Shown piece after piece: positions 46,335-54,674 of a DNA stretch of 64,000 bases; within the stretch, counting starts at the first letter, position 1, and every line of letters begins with the position of its first letter. A program made the translations under genes and the position numbers. This DNA is from Bradyrhizobium sp. SRS-191 (GTDB lineage Bacteria; Pseudomonadota; Alphaproteobacteria; Rhizobiales; Xanthobacteraceae), in assembly GCF_024586915.1 (NCBI RefSeq), contig NZ_JANBVS010000006.1, forward strand, positions 62,001 to 126,000, read 5' to 3'. The notes under the pieces were generated by a model. That model was not told the origin of the DNA and ran no database searches. It saw only the letters and a program-made list of their open reading frames with translations.

Positions 46335-47261
46335 TTACTTGTTCAGAAAATTCAGCGGCAGCCCCGGCCGCGGCCAGTCCATCGCCACCAGCTCGCCCCT
46401 GCCGGACAGCGTGATATAGGCGGTCTTCAGCTCGGGGCCGCCGAAGGCGATGTTGGTGGTGACGCGGTCGCCGGTCGGGACCTGCTCGACCAGGGTGCCA
46501 TCCGGCGCGATCACGCTGATGCAGCCGGAGACGAGCGTCGCGACGCAGACATTGCCGTTGGCTTCGACGGCGAGCGAATCGAACATCTGGTAGCCGCCGA
46601 GGCCGCAGATCGGCCGGCCGCGCTCGCCGCGATAGATCACGTCGCGCGGCTTCACCGTGCCCGGCTCCGGCACGTCGTAGGCCCACAGCCGCGCGGTCGG
46701 CGTCTCCGCGATGTAGACGGTCTTTTCGTCCGGCGACAGGCCGATGCCGTTGGCCGGCAGGATGCCATGCACGGCCTCGACGATCTCGCCCATGCCGGGC
46801 TTCAGATAATAGAACGCGCCGACATCCATGTCGCGGGCGCGGCGCTTGCCGAGATCGGAGAACCAGAGACCACCATGGCGGTCGAACACGAGATCGTTCG
46901 GCCCGCGCAGCTCGTGCTCGCCGTAGCGGCTGACCACGGTCTCGACCGCGCCGCTCTGCAGATCGACGCGCTGGATCGAGCCGCCCTGATAATCCTCCGG
47001 CTGCGGGCCCGGCATGATCATGTTGCCGGTCGGAATCCAGGAGAAGCCGCCATTGTTGCAGATGTACATTTTACCGTCGGGCCCGAGGGCTGCGCCATTC
47101 GGCCCGCCCGGGATCTGCGCCACGATCTCCTTGCGGCCATCGGGATGAACCCGCGTCAGGCGCCGGCCGCGAATCTCGACCAGCACCACCGAGCCGTCGG
47201 GCATCACCACGGGCCCTTCCGGGAATTCGAGATCGCTGGCGAGCACGCGCATGTTGGACAT
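46335..47261 (-). CDS. SMP-30/gluconolactonase-like beta-propeller protein
   Basis: 308 residues. EFPEGPVVMPDG, GGPNGAALGPDGKMYICNNGG, GPNDLVFDRHGGLWFSD and NGIGLSPDEKTVYIAET are the metal-binding loops of the SMP-30 family, with Glu, Asn and Asp ligands for a divalent ion. Members hydrolyse sugar lactones or related esters. No signal peptide. The AraC/GyrI regulator gene is upstream on the same strand after 163 bases. Confidence 0.9.
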   Translation of the reverse strand: MSNMRVLASDLEFPEGPVVMPDGSVVLVEIRGRRLTRVHPDGRKEIVAQIPGGPNGAALGPDGKMYICNNGGFSWIPTGNMIMPGPQPEDYQGGSIQRVDLQSGAVETVVSRYGEHELRGPNDLVFDRHGGLWFSDLGKRRARDMDVGAFYYLKPGMGEIVEAVHGILPANGIGLSPDEKTVYIAETPTARLWAYDVPEPGTVKPRDVIYRGERGRPICGLGGYQMFDSLAVEANGNVCVATLVSGCISVIAPDGTLVEQVPTGDRVTTNIAFGGPELKTAYITLSGRGELVAMDWPRPGLPLNFLNK

Positions 47262-47424
47262 CGGACGGACCTCCCGCTTGTCACGCCGCGATGCGGCGCC
47301 TTGTTGTTATCAGGGAGTTATCGCAAAGCCACCGCGGCTTGCCAAGCAAGCGGCGGTCCGCACGACGCAGAGCAGCCCTGCTACGGCCGGCGCTTGCAGC
47401 GTGTCGACGCAAGCCGGCGCGGCT

Positions 47425-48264
47425 TCAGCGGATCACCGGCAGCCAGATTTCCAGGCCGCCATCGCCGGTCAGCGGATCGAAACGCTGGTCGTAGCGCTCG
47501 AAGTTCGGCGCATCGGCAATCTGATAGCCCGACTGCGGCAGCCAGCGATTCCAGATCGTATGCACGGTGCGGCGAATCGACGAGATGTGGCCGGCATGGG
47601 TGAACACGGCGAACGTCGCCGCAGGAACCCGCACGCGGCTGAAGGTCCGCGGCAGGTCGGAAAAATCGGCCACCTCGACGCCGGCGATATAGTCGAAATT
47701 CCCGGCATCATCGCCGTTGCAGCAGACGCCGTAAGCCACGGTCCCGCGGCGCGCCGGAACCTCGTGCGTGATCGCGTTGAAGCGGCGCCACAACATCGGG
47801 ATCCCGGCGCCGTTGTCGACGCTCATGCGCTCGCCGAGGCCGGCGACGAGCAGCGGGTGTGCGGTGACGAAACGCGGGACGGGACAATCATCGAGCGGGG
47901 TCTGGTCCATCAGGACAGGCTCCTGCAATGCGAGGCCATCGAGGCACGCATGCGCGCGGACCATCTCCGGCGTGACGCCGAACTGATCGCGGAACGCGCG
48001 GGTGAAGGCTTCGTGGGAGCCGTAGTCCGCCTCCAGCGCGAGGCTGAGAATGTCGGGCGCACCGCTGGCCAGCGCACGCGCCGCCTCGCTGAGACGGCGC
48101 AGCCGGACATAACGCATCACCGACACGCCGGTTGCGGCTGCGAAGGCACGCACGATGTGGAAGCGCGACACGCCGGCCACACGGGCGATGTCATCGAGCG
48201 ACAACGGCGCCGACAGATGACTCTCGATATACCAGAGCGCCTTCTGAGCCGGGTTGGTGGACAC
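47425..48264 (-). CDS. AraC-family regulator with GyrI-like effector domain
   Basis: 279 residues from GTG 48264, preceded by AGGAGG; in-frame codons upstream to 48393 are not needed. The N-terminal AraC helix-turn-helix pair (LSLDDIARVAGVSRFHIVRAF, ALEADYGSHEAFTRAFRDQFG) is followed by a GyrI/AraC_E_bind domain that senses small molecules. This SoxS/Rob-like arrangement often controls efflux or detoxification. Target unknown; the downstream SMP-30 gene is a candidate. Confidence 0.9.
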   Translation of the reverse strand: MSTNPAQKALWYIESHLSAPLSLDDIARVAGVSRFHIVRAFAAATGVSVMRYVRLRRLSEAARALASGAPDILSLALEADYGSHEAFTRAFRDQFGVTPEMVRAHACLDGLALQEPVLMDQTPLDDCPVPRFVTAHPLLVAGLGERMSVDNGAGIPMLWRRFNAITHEVPARRGTVAYGVCCNGDDAGNFDYIAGVEVADFSDLPRTFSRVRVPAATFAVFTHAGHISSIRRTVHTIWNRWLPQSGYQIADAPNFERYDQRFDPLTGDGGLEIWLPVIR

Positions 48265-48343
48265 GCCTGTCCTCCTGACGGAGCCGCCCATCATGCGGGG
48301 CGGCAGCTTCAGCCGCTTGATCGTTCTTGCGCTGCGAGCCGAC

Positions 48344-48703
48344 CTATTTACCACTCGGCTTGGCCGGCGCGGCGTCCTTCGCGGCCGGCGCATCGGCCCT
48401 CTTCTTCAGTTCGTCGGCGAACTTCGCCTGCGACGCCTTGAGCTCGTCGATGACGCCCTGCTGAGCAATCAGCGCAGCCCTCAAAGCCTGAATCTGACGA
48501 TTCGCTGCGTCGAGCTTCTGCTGCTGATCAAGCGACTGCTTGCTGATCGTCTTCTGCAGAAAATCGATGTTGCTCTGCAGACATGATGTCCGGCGATCCA
48601 TGGCCTTTTCCGCCGTGCAGATCTCGAGACCAGGAATATCCTGAGCATGCGCGACAGATGACAGTCCTATTGCGACCACGCTCGCGACTGCGACAATTCG
48701 CAT
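48344..48703 (-). CDS. Small secreted coiled-coil protein, unknown function
   Basis: 119 residues from ATG 48703, which starts a signal peptide ending VAHAQ. Two cysteines near residues 30-42 (EICTAEKAMDRRTSC) are followed by a long predicted coiled coil rich in Gln, Lys and Ala and an Ala/Lys/Pro tail. No family recognised. Divergent from the small gene at 48839. Confidence 0.6.
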   Translation of the reverse strand: MRIVAVASVVAIGLSSVAHAQDIPGLEICTAEKAMDRRTSCLQSNIDFLQKTISKQSLDQQQKLDAANRQIQALRAALIAQQGVIDELKASQAKFADELKKRADAPAAKDAAPAKPSGK

Positions 48704-48838
48704 CACAATTTTCTCATCGGCTTGCCAAACACATGATTTTGCAGGGAACTGAAGGTGTTTTCTGATTGATACCATACTGAGACCTCATTCGCGCATTGAT
48801 GTTCCGGGCTGGGGCCCGTTTTTAGGGAGATGGACAGA

Positions 48839-49111
48839 ATGGCTACGCGCGAAAAACGGCTGGCGCAATTCGACGGCAGCGGTGAGCCGCCGCCCGGACA
48901 GACGGTCGAGGTGCTGTGCGAAGATCACAGCGGCACCTATCAGCTGCCGTTCCCCTGCTTCTACGTCGATGGCAAATGGCACAACAAGGAATCCGGCGGC
49001 GCGCTCGAAGCTACCGTGATCGGCTGGCGCTTCCCGCGCTCGCGTTATGAGGAGCGCAGTGGACGCCGCCCGCAGCCCAGCTTCGTTGCCGATCGCGCTT
49101 CGTCTTATTGA
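48839..49111 (+). CDS. Conserved-looking small protein of unknown function
   Basis: 90 residues from ATG 48839 with GGGAG 10 bases upstream (an ATG at 48830 is too close to it). Aromatic- and proline-rich middle (YQLPFPCFYVDGKWHNKESG) and a polar basic tail. No signal or membrane segment. Coding-like codon use supports a real gene, but I cannot name its family. Confidence 0.6.
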   Translation: MATREKRLAQFDGSGEPPPGQTVEVLCEDHSGTYQLPFPCFYVDGKWHNKESGGALEATVIGWRFPRSRYEERSGRRPQPSFVADRASSY

Positions 49112-49134
49112 TCCCACCGGGCCCTGAGTTCTGC

Positions 49135-49611
49135 TCAGGGCCGGTCTTGCCGAAAATATGGTTTCGAACGCAAATTGAGCATCACGACGGGATAGGCCAT
49201 CAGCAAGGCGCCGACGAGAACAGCCGCAACAGCCGTCCCGCCGTCGAGCGCCCCGTCACTCCAAGCCCGCCACCACATCGCGATCGCCACCGGAAAAAAC
49301 AGAATCACGGCTGTGGCGAGCCCGGGCGAGAATCGGCCGCCGCTCCGCAAAAACGGCAGCACGTGAAAGAACACCGCGTTGATGATCATCAGCGCGGCAT
49401 AGGCGAGCGGTGCAAGCGGCCACGTCGCGGCCAGCTCCGCCTGGACCGCGCCGAGCACGACGACCAGCGCGTTGGTCACATAGAAATCGCTCCACTCGAC
49501 CGGCAGCTTCATCACCGCGCGCGCCCAGTTGCGCCAATCAAATGTATATTCCTCGAGAATGTGCGCGCCATAGGCGGCCAGGGCCAGCCAGGCCAGTGTG
49601 GTCAATGTCAT
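49135..49611 (-). CDS. HXXEE-domain inner-membrane protein
   Basis: 158 residues from ATG 49611. The motif H-I-L-E-E near residue 17 and the spaced later H in NAVFFHVLPF match the HXXEE family, predicted membrane proteins with possible metal-binding His/Glu. Four to five hydrophobic segments. Function unknown. Convergent with the gene ending at 49111. Confidence 0.72.
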   Translation of the reverse strand: MTLTTLAWLALAAYGAHILEEYTFDWRNWARAVMKLPVEWSDFYVTNALVVVLGAVQAELAATWPLAPLAYAALMIINAVFFHVLPFLRSGGRFSPGLATAVILFFPVAIAMWWRAWSDGALDGGTAVAAVLVGALLMAYPVVMLNLRSKPYFRQDRP

Positions 49612-49940
49612 GATCGATCTCCCATGCGCGCGGTGTAACGGCACGGGATGAATCGGCAAAGAGGCTCCGGAGACGGCTCGCACACGGGATCGCTTGCCGC
49701 GATCGAATCCGGCAGTGTGTCATAATGTGACGGTGCGCGGCTGCCGCCTTAATCTCTGGAACGCGCCCTGAACGAATCGCGTCCGAATCGGACGCGATGC
49801 CACGTACGCAGCTGTTCACGCCTAGATGTCGGCGCGCGACCGCATGTCCCACGACATGATGATACGGGGAATCCGATCGCAGGGCGCGACCGGAGGCCAG
49901 CGTTAACCGACGGCGGCGAGTCTGGTGTGACGCGGGCTCG
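49612..49940. other. Gap without a gene; holds a perfect hairpin
   Basis: No convincing reading frame. ATCGCGTCCG (49776-49785) and CGGACGCGAT (49789-49798) form a perfect 10-base stem with a 3-base loop, a possible terminator for the cupin gene or an operator. The rest looks unstructured. Confidence 0.5.
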
Positions 49941-50375
49941 TCAGGTCCAGGGCGTGACCGGCGGCACCTTGTCGGTGGCCGGCGGCATCTCGACCGTCTT
50001 GAAGTCGGCCGGGCTGACGATCTCCATATATTCCATGTCAGGGGAATAGTCGTAGAGGTAGTGCACGATCCCCGGCCGCTGATGCACGACGTCGCCGGCC
50101 TTCACCAGTGTCGGCTTGTCCTCATACATGAAGCGCGCCCAGCCCTTCATCATGATCACGATCTGGAAGTCGCAGTCGTGACGATGCCAGCCGGTACCAT
50201 CGACGGGCGGACAATCAGGGTTGGCTTTGACGAGATGGCAGATCACCTGGCCGCCGGTGGCGTCGGCGATGCCGAGATCGCGGTAGAGGAAGAAGTCACG
50301 CAGGCCACCGCCCTCGTAGTTGGTGTCCTCAGGCTTCACGTGCGAGAACTTGGTCACCACAGCATGCTGGTTCAT
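49941..50375 (-). CDS. Cupin-domain protein
   Basis: 144 residues from ATG 50375 after GGAGGCCGTC. Single cupin: GTGWHRHDCDFQIVIMMKGWARFMYEDKPTLVKAGDVVHQRPGIVHYLYDYS carries the first (H-x-H, later E replaced by Q) and second (G-D-x2-H-x-P-x2-H) cupin motifs. The metal site is nearly complete. May be a small dioxygenase, isomerase or sugar-binding protein; context gives no clue. Confidence 0.75.
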   Translation of the reverse strand: MNQHAVVTKFSHVKPEDTNYEGGGLRDFFLYRDLGIADATGGQVICHLVKANPDCPPVDGTGWHRHDCDFQIVIMMKGWARFMYEDKPTLVKAGDVVHQRPGIVHYLYDYSPDMEYMEIVSPADFKTVEMPPATDKVPPVTPWT

Positions 50376-50718
50376 GACGGCCTCCACCGGTTGATCGCGG
50401 CTTCCGCGACCGTCGCGACCGATCGATTGGCCACGCTGGCCACCAAGCCCGAAAGTCCGTTGTGCCATGCGAAAACCACGCCACGCCTGACGCGCTGCGC
50501 GCGAATCGACGACCGGCGCGGAATGTCGGTCAGAACTGATTGTTAACAAAGCGGCTTTTGCGACATATGCGTCAGCGGCCGCGCGCCAGATCCTCCGCGA
50601 CAGGGACGTCCATCCGGCTCGAAATTGGGCAGCACTTGCCCGGGCGATGAGCGGCTCTCACGCTCATTCGACAGCATGAAGGGAGGACTGGGGCCTCGGA
50701 CCGGGACTCGCGACGCAG
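50376..50718. other. Gap without a recognisable gene
   Basis: Only short shadow frames are found on either strand. Sequence composition matches the flanks, apart from a small AT-rich patch near 50536-50552 (TGTTAACAA) that might belong to a promoter. Nothing else seen. Confidence 0.5.
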
Positions 50719-51375
50719 TTAGTACTCGACCTCGAGCTCCTCGATCTCCTCCGGCTCTGCCTTTGCCGCGGCAATCCATTCCTGCATCTCGGGCATCGCC
50801 ATGATCAGGTCGGCATAGGCCTTGAGCCGCGGCTCGAGCTTGACCTCATAGGTGACGAAGCGCGTCACCACGGGCGCATACATCGCATCCGCCATGCCGC
50901 GCTGTGCGCCGAACAGGAACGGCCCGCCGGACTTGTCCAGGCAGTCGCGCCAGATCGCCCAGATACGGTCGATGTCGGCCTGCGCGCGGGTCCAGACCTT
51001 GAAGCCCGGGAAACGGCCTTTGAGATTGACCGGCAGCGAGGCGCGCAAGGTGGTGAAACCGGAATGGATTTCGCCTGATATCGAGCGGCAATGCGCGCGC
51101 GCGATCCGATCGGCCGGCAGCAGGCCGGCCTGCGGGAAGGTTTCGTTGAGGTATTCCGCGATCGCCAGCGTATCCCAGATCGTCGCGCCGTCGTGCCGCA
51201 GGCAGGGCACCAGGATCGACGACGACAGCAGCAGGATCTCGGCGCGCGCGGAGGCATCATCGGGGTCAACGACCACCTCGTCGAAATCGAGCCCGGCGAA
51301 CCTGGCGAGCAGCCAGCCGCGCAGCGACCATGACGAGTAATTCTTGCTGCTGATCGTCAACGTCGCTTTGGACAT
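50719..51375 (-). CDS. Glutathione S-transferase-family protein
   Basis: 218 residues. The N-terminal thioredoxin-like domain has YSSWSLRGWLLARFAGLDFDEVVVD, with Ser in the active-site position, and GATIWDTLAIAEYL for glutathione binding; the C-terminal helical domain ends in an acidic tail (EPEEIEELEVEY). The cis-proline segment (SSILVPCL) is present. Probable detoxification or peroxide role; substrate unknown. Confidence 0.88.
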   Translation of the reverse strand: MSKATLTISSKNYSSWSLRGWLLARFAGLDFDEVVVDPDDASARAEILLLSSSILVPCLRHDGATIWDTLAIAEYLNETFPQAGLLPADRIARAHCRSISGEIHSGFTTLRASLPVNLKGRFPGFKVWTRAQADIDRIWAIWRDCLDKSGGPFLFGAQRGMADAMYAPVVTRFVTYEVKLEPRLKAYADLIMAMPEMQEWIAAAKAEPEEIEELEVEY

Positions 51376-51559
51376 CTCGCCCTCCCCCTTTGTCGCCTGT
51401 CGTTCAGCCCGCGCGGCCGCTCCGCGTCCGCGGCATCACGCGCGGAGCCCGATACTCCAGCGATTTCATTCAGCAAGCGACATGCCAGTTTTTCAGGCAA
51501 GACTCAGCCGCTCTGGCTCCGATATTGCATAGGTCACTATCTGTAACGGATCGGACCCG

Positions 51560-52780
51560 ATGGCGCTGCTGTACCAAGCCTATCAGAACCACATGGACCT
51601 GAGCGAACCCTGGCGCCAGGGCGCAGCGGCGGCCATGCGCTACCTCAACCTGGTCCCGTCAGGCCTCTCCAGCCGCGCCATGCGGCGCGTGTCCGCGGCG
51701 CTCGAGCTGATCTCGCGCTCGGCCCTGACCTATGCACGGCCGGCCTACGGCATCGATAGCGTGATGGTCGGCAACCGCGAGCTCGGCGTCACCGAGGAGG
51801 TCACGTTCAAGACCCCGTTCGGCTCACTCTTGCACTTCAGGAAGGATGGCGCTGCGGATCAGCCCAAGGTGCTGCTGGTCGCCCCGATGTCCGGGCACTT
51901 CGCCACGCTGTTGCGCGGCACGGTCAAGACGCTGCTGCAGGACCACGACGTCTACATCACCGACTGGCACAATCCGCGCGACATCCCCCGCGACCAGGGC
52001 CGCTTCGGGCTGGAAGATTACACCGATCATCTCATCACGTTTCTGGGTCAGCTCGGACCGCGGCCCCACATGGTCGCGATCTGCCAGCCATCGGTCTCGG
52101 CCTTGGCCGCCACCGCCGTGATGTGCGAGGGCAACCATCCGTCGCGGCCGGCCACGCTGACCCTGATGGCCGGGCCGATCGACACTCGGATACAGCCGAC
52201 CAGGGTCAACGAGTTCGCCAAGAGCAAGCCGATCGACTGGTTCGAGGACAATCTGATCCACTACGTGCCGTTTCAATGCAGGGGCGCGTTCCGGAAAGTG
52301 TATCCAGGCTTCGTGCAGCTCACGGCCTTCGTCTCGATGAATCTCGAGCGTCACGTCAAGCAGCACCTGGACCTCGCCGATCACCTCGCCAAAGGCGAGG
52401 TCGAGAAGGCCGAGACCATCAAGACGTTCTATGACGAGTACTTCGCCGTCATGGACCTGCCGGCCGAGTTCTACATCGAGACCGTGCGCGACGTCTTCCA
52501 GGATCATCTCCTGCCGCAGGGCAAGTTGATGCATCGCGGCAATCCGGTCGATCCCAAGGCCGTCAGGCGCATCGGCCTGATGACTGTCGAGGGCGAGCGC
52601 GACGACATCTGCTCGATCGGCCAGACGCTGTCCGCGCAGGACATCTGCACCAATGTGCGCGCCTATCGCCGGGTTCATCATATGCAGGCCGGCGTCGGCC
52701 ATTACGGCGTGTTCAGCGGCAAGAAGTGGAACAACGAGATCTATCCGCTGCTACGCGACTTCGTCCACGTCAATTCGTGA
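51560..52780 (+). CDS. phaZ: Intracellular polyhydroxyalkanoate depolymerase PhaZ
   Basis: 406 residues. The family opening MALLYQAYQNHMDLSEPWR is diagnostic. The lipase-like fold has nucleophile Cys in AICQPSVSALAA, and DDICS plus a late His (GVGHYGVFSG) complete the usual triad. It releases 3-hydroxyacyl units from stored PHA granules. It ends inside the last codons of the convergent AraC gene (11-base overlap). No phaC or phasin gene is adjacent. Confidence 0.94.
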   Translation: MALLYQAYQNHMDLSEPWRQGAAAAMRYLNLVPSGLSSRAMRRVSAALELISRSALTYARPAYGIDSVMVGNRELGVTEEVTFKTPFGSLLHFRKDGAADQPKVLLVAPMSGHFATLLRGTVKTLLQDHDVYITDWHNPRDIPRDQGRFGLEDYTDHLITFLGQLGPRPHMVAICQPSVSALAATAVMCEGNHPSRPATLTLMAGPIDTRIQPTRVNEFAKSKPIDWFEDNLIHYVPFQCRGAFRKVYPGFVQLTAFVSMNLERHVKQHLDLADHLAKGEVEKAETIKTFYDEYFAVMDLPAEFYIETVRDVFQDHLLPQGKLMHRGNPVDPKAVRRIGLMTVEGERDDICSIGQTLSAQDICTNVRAYRRVHHMQAGVGHYGVFSGKKWNNEIYPLLRDFVHVNS

Positions 52781-53813
52781 AGCGGCTGCGCTGCACGCGT
52801 TGCAGCGTCGCTGACGGCGCCTCGCCGAACTTGTCGCGATAGGCGCCCGCCATCCGCCCGAGATGAGTAAAGCCGAGCTCGAAGGCGAGGTCGATGATGC
52901 GCGCCTCCGGCGGTGCCGTCATCAGTTGCGCATTCAGCCGGGCGAGCCGGATATCGAGCAGCATGTCCGAGATCGACATGCCGAAATGACGGCGGAAGCC
53001 ACCTTGCAGCGCACGGACGCCGACACCGGAAGCTGCTGCGAGCTCGGCGAGATCCAGCGGCTCCGTGGCCTGCGCGGCGAGCAGATCGCGGGCGCGGCGA
53101 ACGGCCCGGGGCAGCGCGTCGCTCCTTCCGGAATGGAGCCTGATCGCCTCCGAGAGCCCGCCGCTCGGCTGCTGGAACAGGATGTCCAACAGGAGTTCGC
53201 GCCAGTCGGCAGCGGCGACGGCCGACAGCCTTCCCTCGCCCCCGAGATTTTCTGCAAGCTCGGCGAGCGCGAGCATGTGCGCCCGCAGCCGCGAACCGCG
53301 CTCTCCGGACAAAGCGATCGCGGGATCGAACTCGATGGGCTGCACCGCGCGGCCCGAGAGCGCCGCCGCGCGCTGCTCGACCATGCGGCGGTCGAGCAGC
53401 AGGATCAGCTGGGCGCAGTTGTCCCAGACCATGCGCGTCGGCATCGTGGGCGACAACAACGAGGCGGCGCGATTCGGCCCCGTCGCAACCTCGCGCGCGG
53501 CGGTGTGGATGCTTGCTGCTCCTGCGAATGGCAGCTGAACCAGGAAGAAGCGATCGAGGCAGCCGGGATCGATCGTGACCACGCCGCCATATTCGACGTA
53601 GTTGATGGAGAAGCCGCCAAATGCCGCACAATTATGCAGCGCGAGGAAATCGCGCGCAGTTTCTGCCTTGGGCTGCAGCCCATGGGGACAGAAGATGCGG
53701 CCTATTTGTTCAGCGGCCTCATCGACATCGTGCGTTGCAACACGGCAATAGGCCGCGAGCCGCGGCGAGGCGGCTCCTTTCCAACTACGATCAGCGGCTG
53801 CGTCCGCAGTCAT
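52770..53813 (-). CDS. AraC-family regulator with AraC-binding-like N-terminal domain
   Basis: 347 residues. The N-terminal two-thirds is an AraC_binding_2-type sensor; the C-terminal HTH pair reads DLAELAAASGVGVRALQGGFRRHFG and IDLAFELGFTHLGRMAGAYRDKFGEAP. It is divergent from the cupin-monooxygenase genes (133-base gap) and probably regulates them. Its 3' end overlaps phaZ. Confidence 0.88.
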   Translation of the reverse strand: MTADAAADRSWKGAASPRLAAYCRVATHDVDEAAEQIGRIFCPHGLQPKAETARDFLALHNCAAFGGFSINYVEYGGVVTIDPGCLDRFFLVQLPFAGAASIHTAAREVATGPNRAASLLSPTMPTRMVWDNCAQLILLLDRRMVEQRAAALSGRAVQPIEFDPAIALSGERGSRLRAHMLALAELAENLGGEGRLSAVAAADWRELLLDILFQQPSGGLSEAIRLHSGRSDALPRAVRRARDLLAAQATEPLDLAELAAASGVGVRALQGGFRRHFGMSISDMLLDIRLARLNAQLMTAPPEARIIDLAFELGFTHLGRMAGAYRDKFGEAPSATLQRVQRSRFTN

Positions 53814-53946
53814 GGCTCACATCGTCCGTCGAAATCGTTTGAAACCTATAATAATTAGCATCTGGCGTCGAGGGATTCGTTTTCTGGATAGACACCGCGT
53901 CGCGATCTGCTCGATCCTTACCTCGTGTGCAGCAAGGAGATCCGCC

Positions 53947-54396
53947 ATGACCACACTGGAAAAAGGCATCACGCCCGCCGGCACCGGCTATGCCGGCAAG
54001 ACCTGGAACATCCTGGGTCAGCTCTATTTCCCCAAGGCCGTCACCGACTCCACCTTCGCGTTCGAGACCAACAGCGATCCCGGACAGTTCGTCCCGGTTC
54101 ACGTCCATCCCACCCAGGATGAGTTCATCCTGGTGCAGGAGGGCGTGCTCGATCTCAAGCTCGACGGCGTCTGGGTGAAGGCGCATGCCGGCGATCTCGT
54201 GAGGATGCCGCGCGGCATTCCGCACGGCTACTTCAACAAGTCGGACAAACCGGCGCGCGCGCTGTTCTGGGTGTCGCCTATGCAGAAGCTCGAGGCGCTG
54301 TTCAACATGCTGGACAATCTCGCAGACCCCGCAGAAGTCGTGAGGATCTCCGCCGAGCACGAGGTCAACTTCCTGCCGCCTGAAGCCAACGACTAG
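53947..54396 (+). CDS. Cupin-domain protein paired with a flavin monooxygenase
   Basis: 149 residues after AAGGAG. The cupin metal motifs VPVHVHPTQDEFILVQEG and GDLVRMPRGIPHGYFN are complete (His, His, Glu, His). The quercetin-dioxygenase-like subgroup is a possible match. It is 278 bases upstream of the flavin monooxygenase gene on the same strand and next to a divergent AraC gene, so all three may form a small catabolic unit. Confidence 0.85.
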   Translation: MTTLEKGITPAGTGYAGKTWNILGQLYFPKAVTDSTFAFETNSDPGQFVPVHVHPTQDEFILVQEGVLDLKLDGVWVKAHAGDLVRMPRGIPHGYFNKSDKPARALFWVSPMQKLEALFNMLDNLADPAEVVRISAEHEVNFLPPEAND

Positions 54397-54674
54397 GCGA
54401 CGACGCCGAGCCCACGAGCTCTTCATTGCAATTGCAGCGCGGCGCGCGATAAGCGCGATCGGTGCTGCACGCCTTGCCGGATGAGCGGGTGCTCGGCTTG
54501 AAAGACGTCCGACCGGCGAGAGTGTCTCGCCGTGTCACCGACGCTGGCCTGTCCATCGTCGCACACAGCGGTCGCGCCGGGCGACCTTCGTCATCATCAC
54601 GTTCTCAGCGAGCTGTTGCAGCGCGGCCGGTCAAGGCTGTCCGCACGCGGCTTCGCTCGACAACAGGAGGTCCC

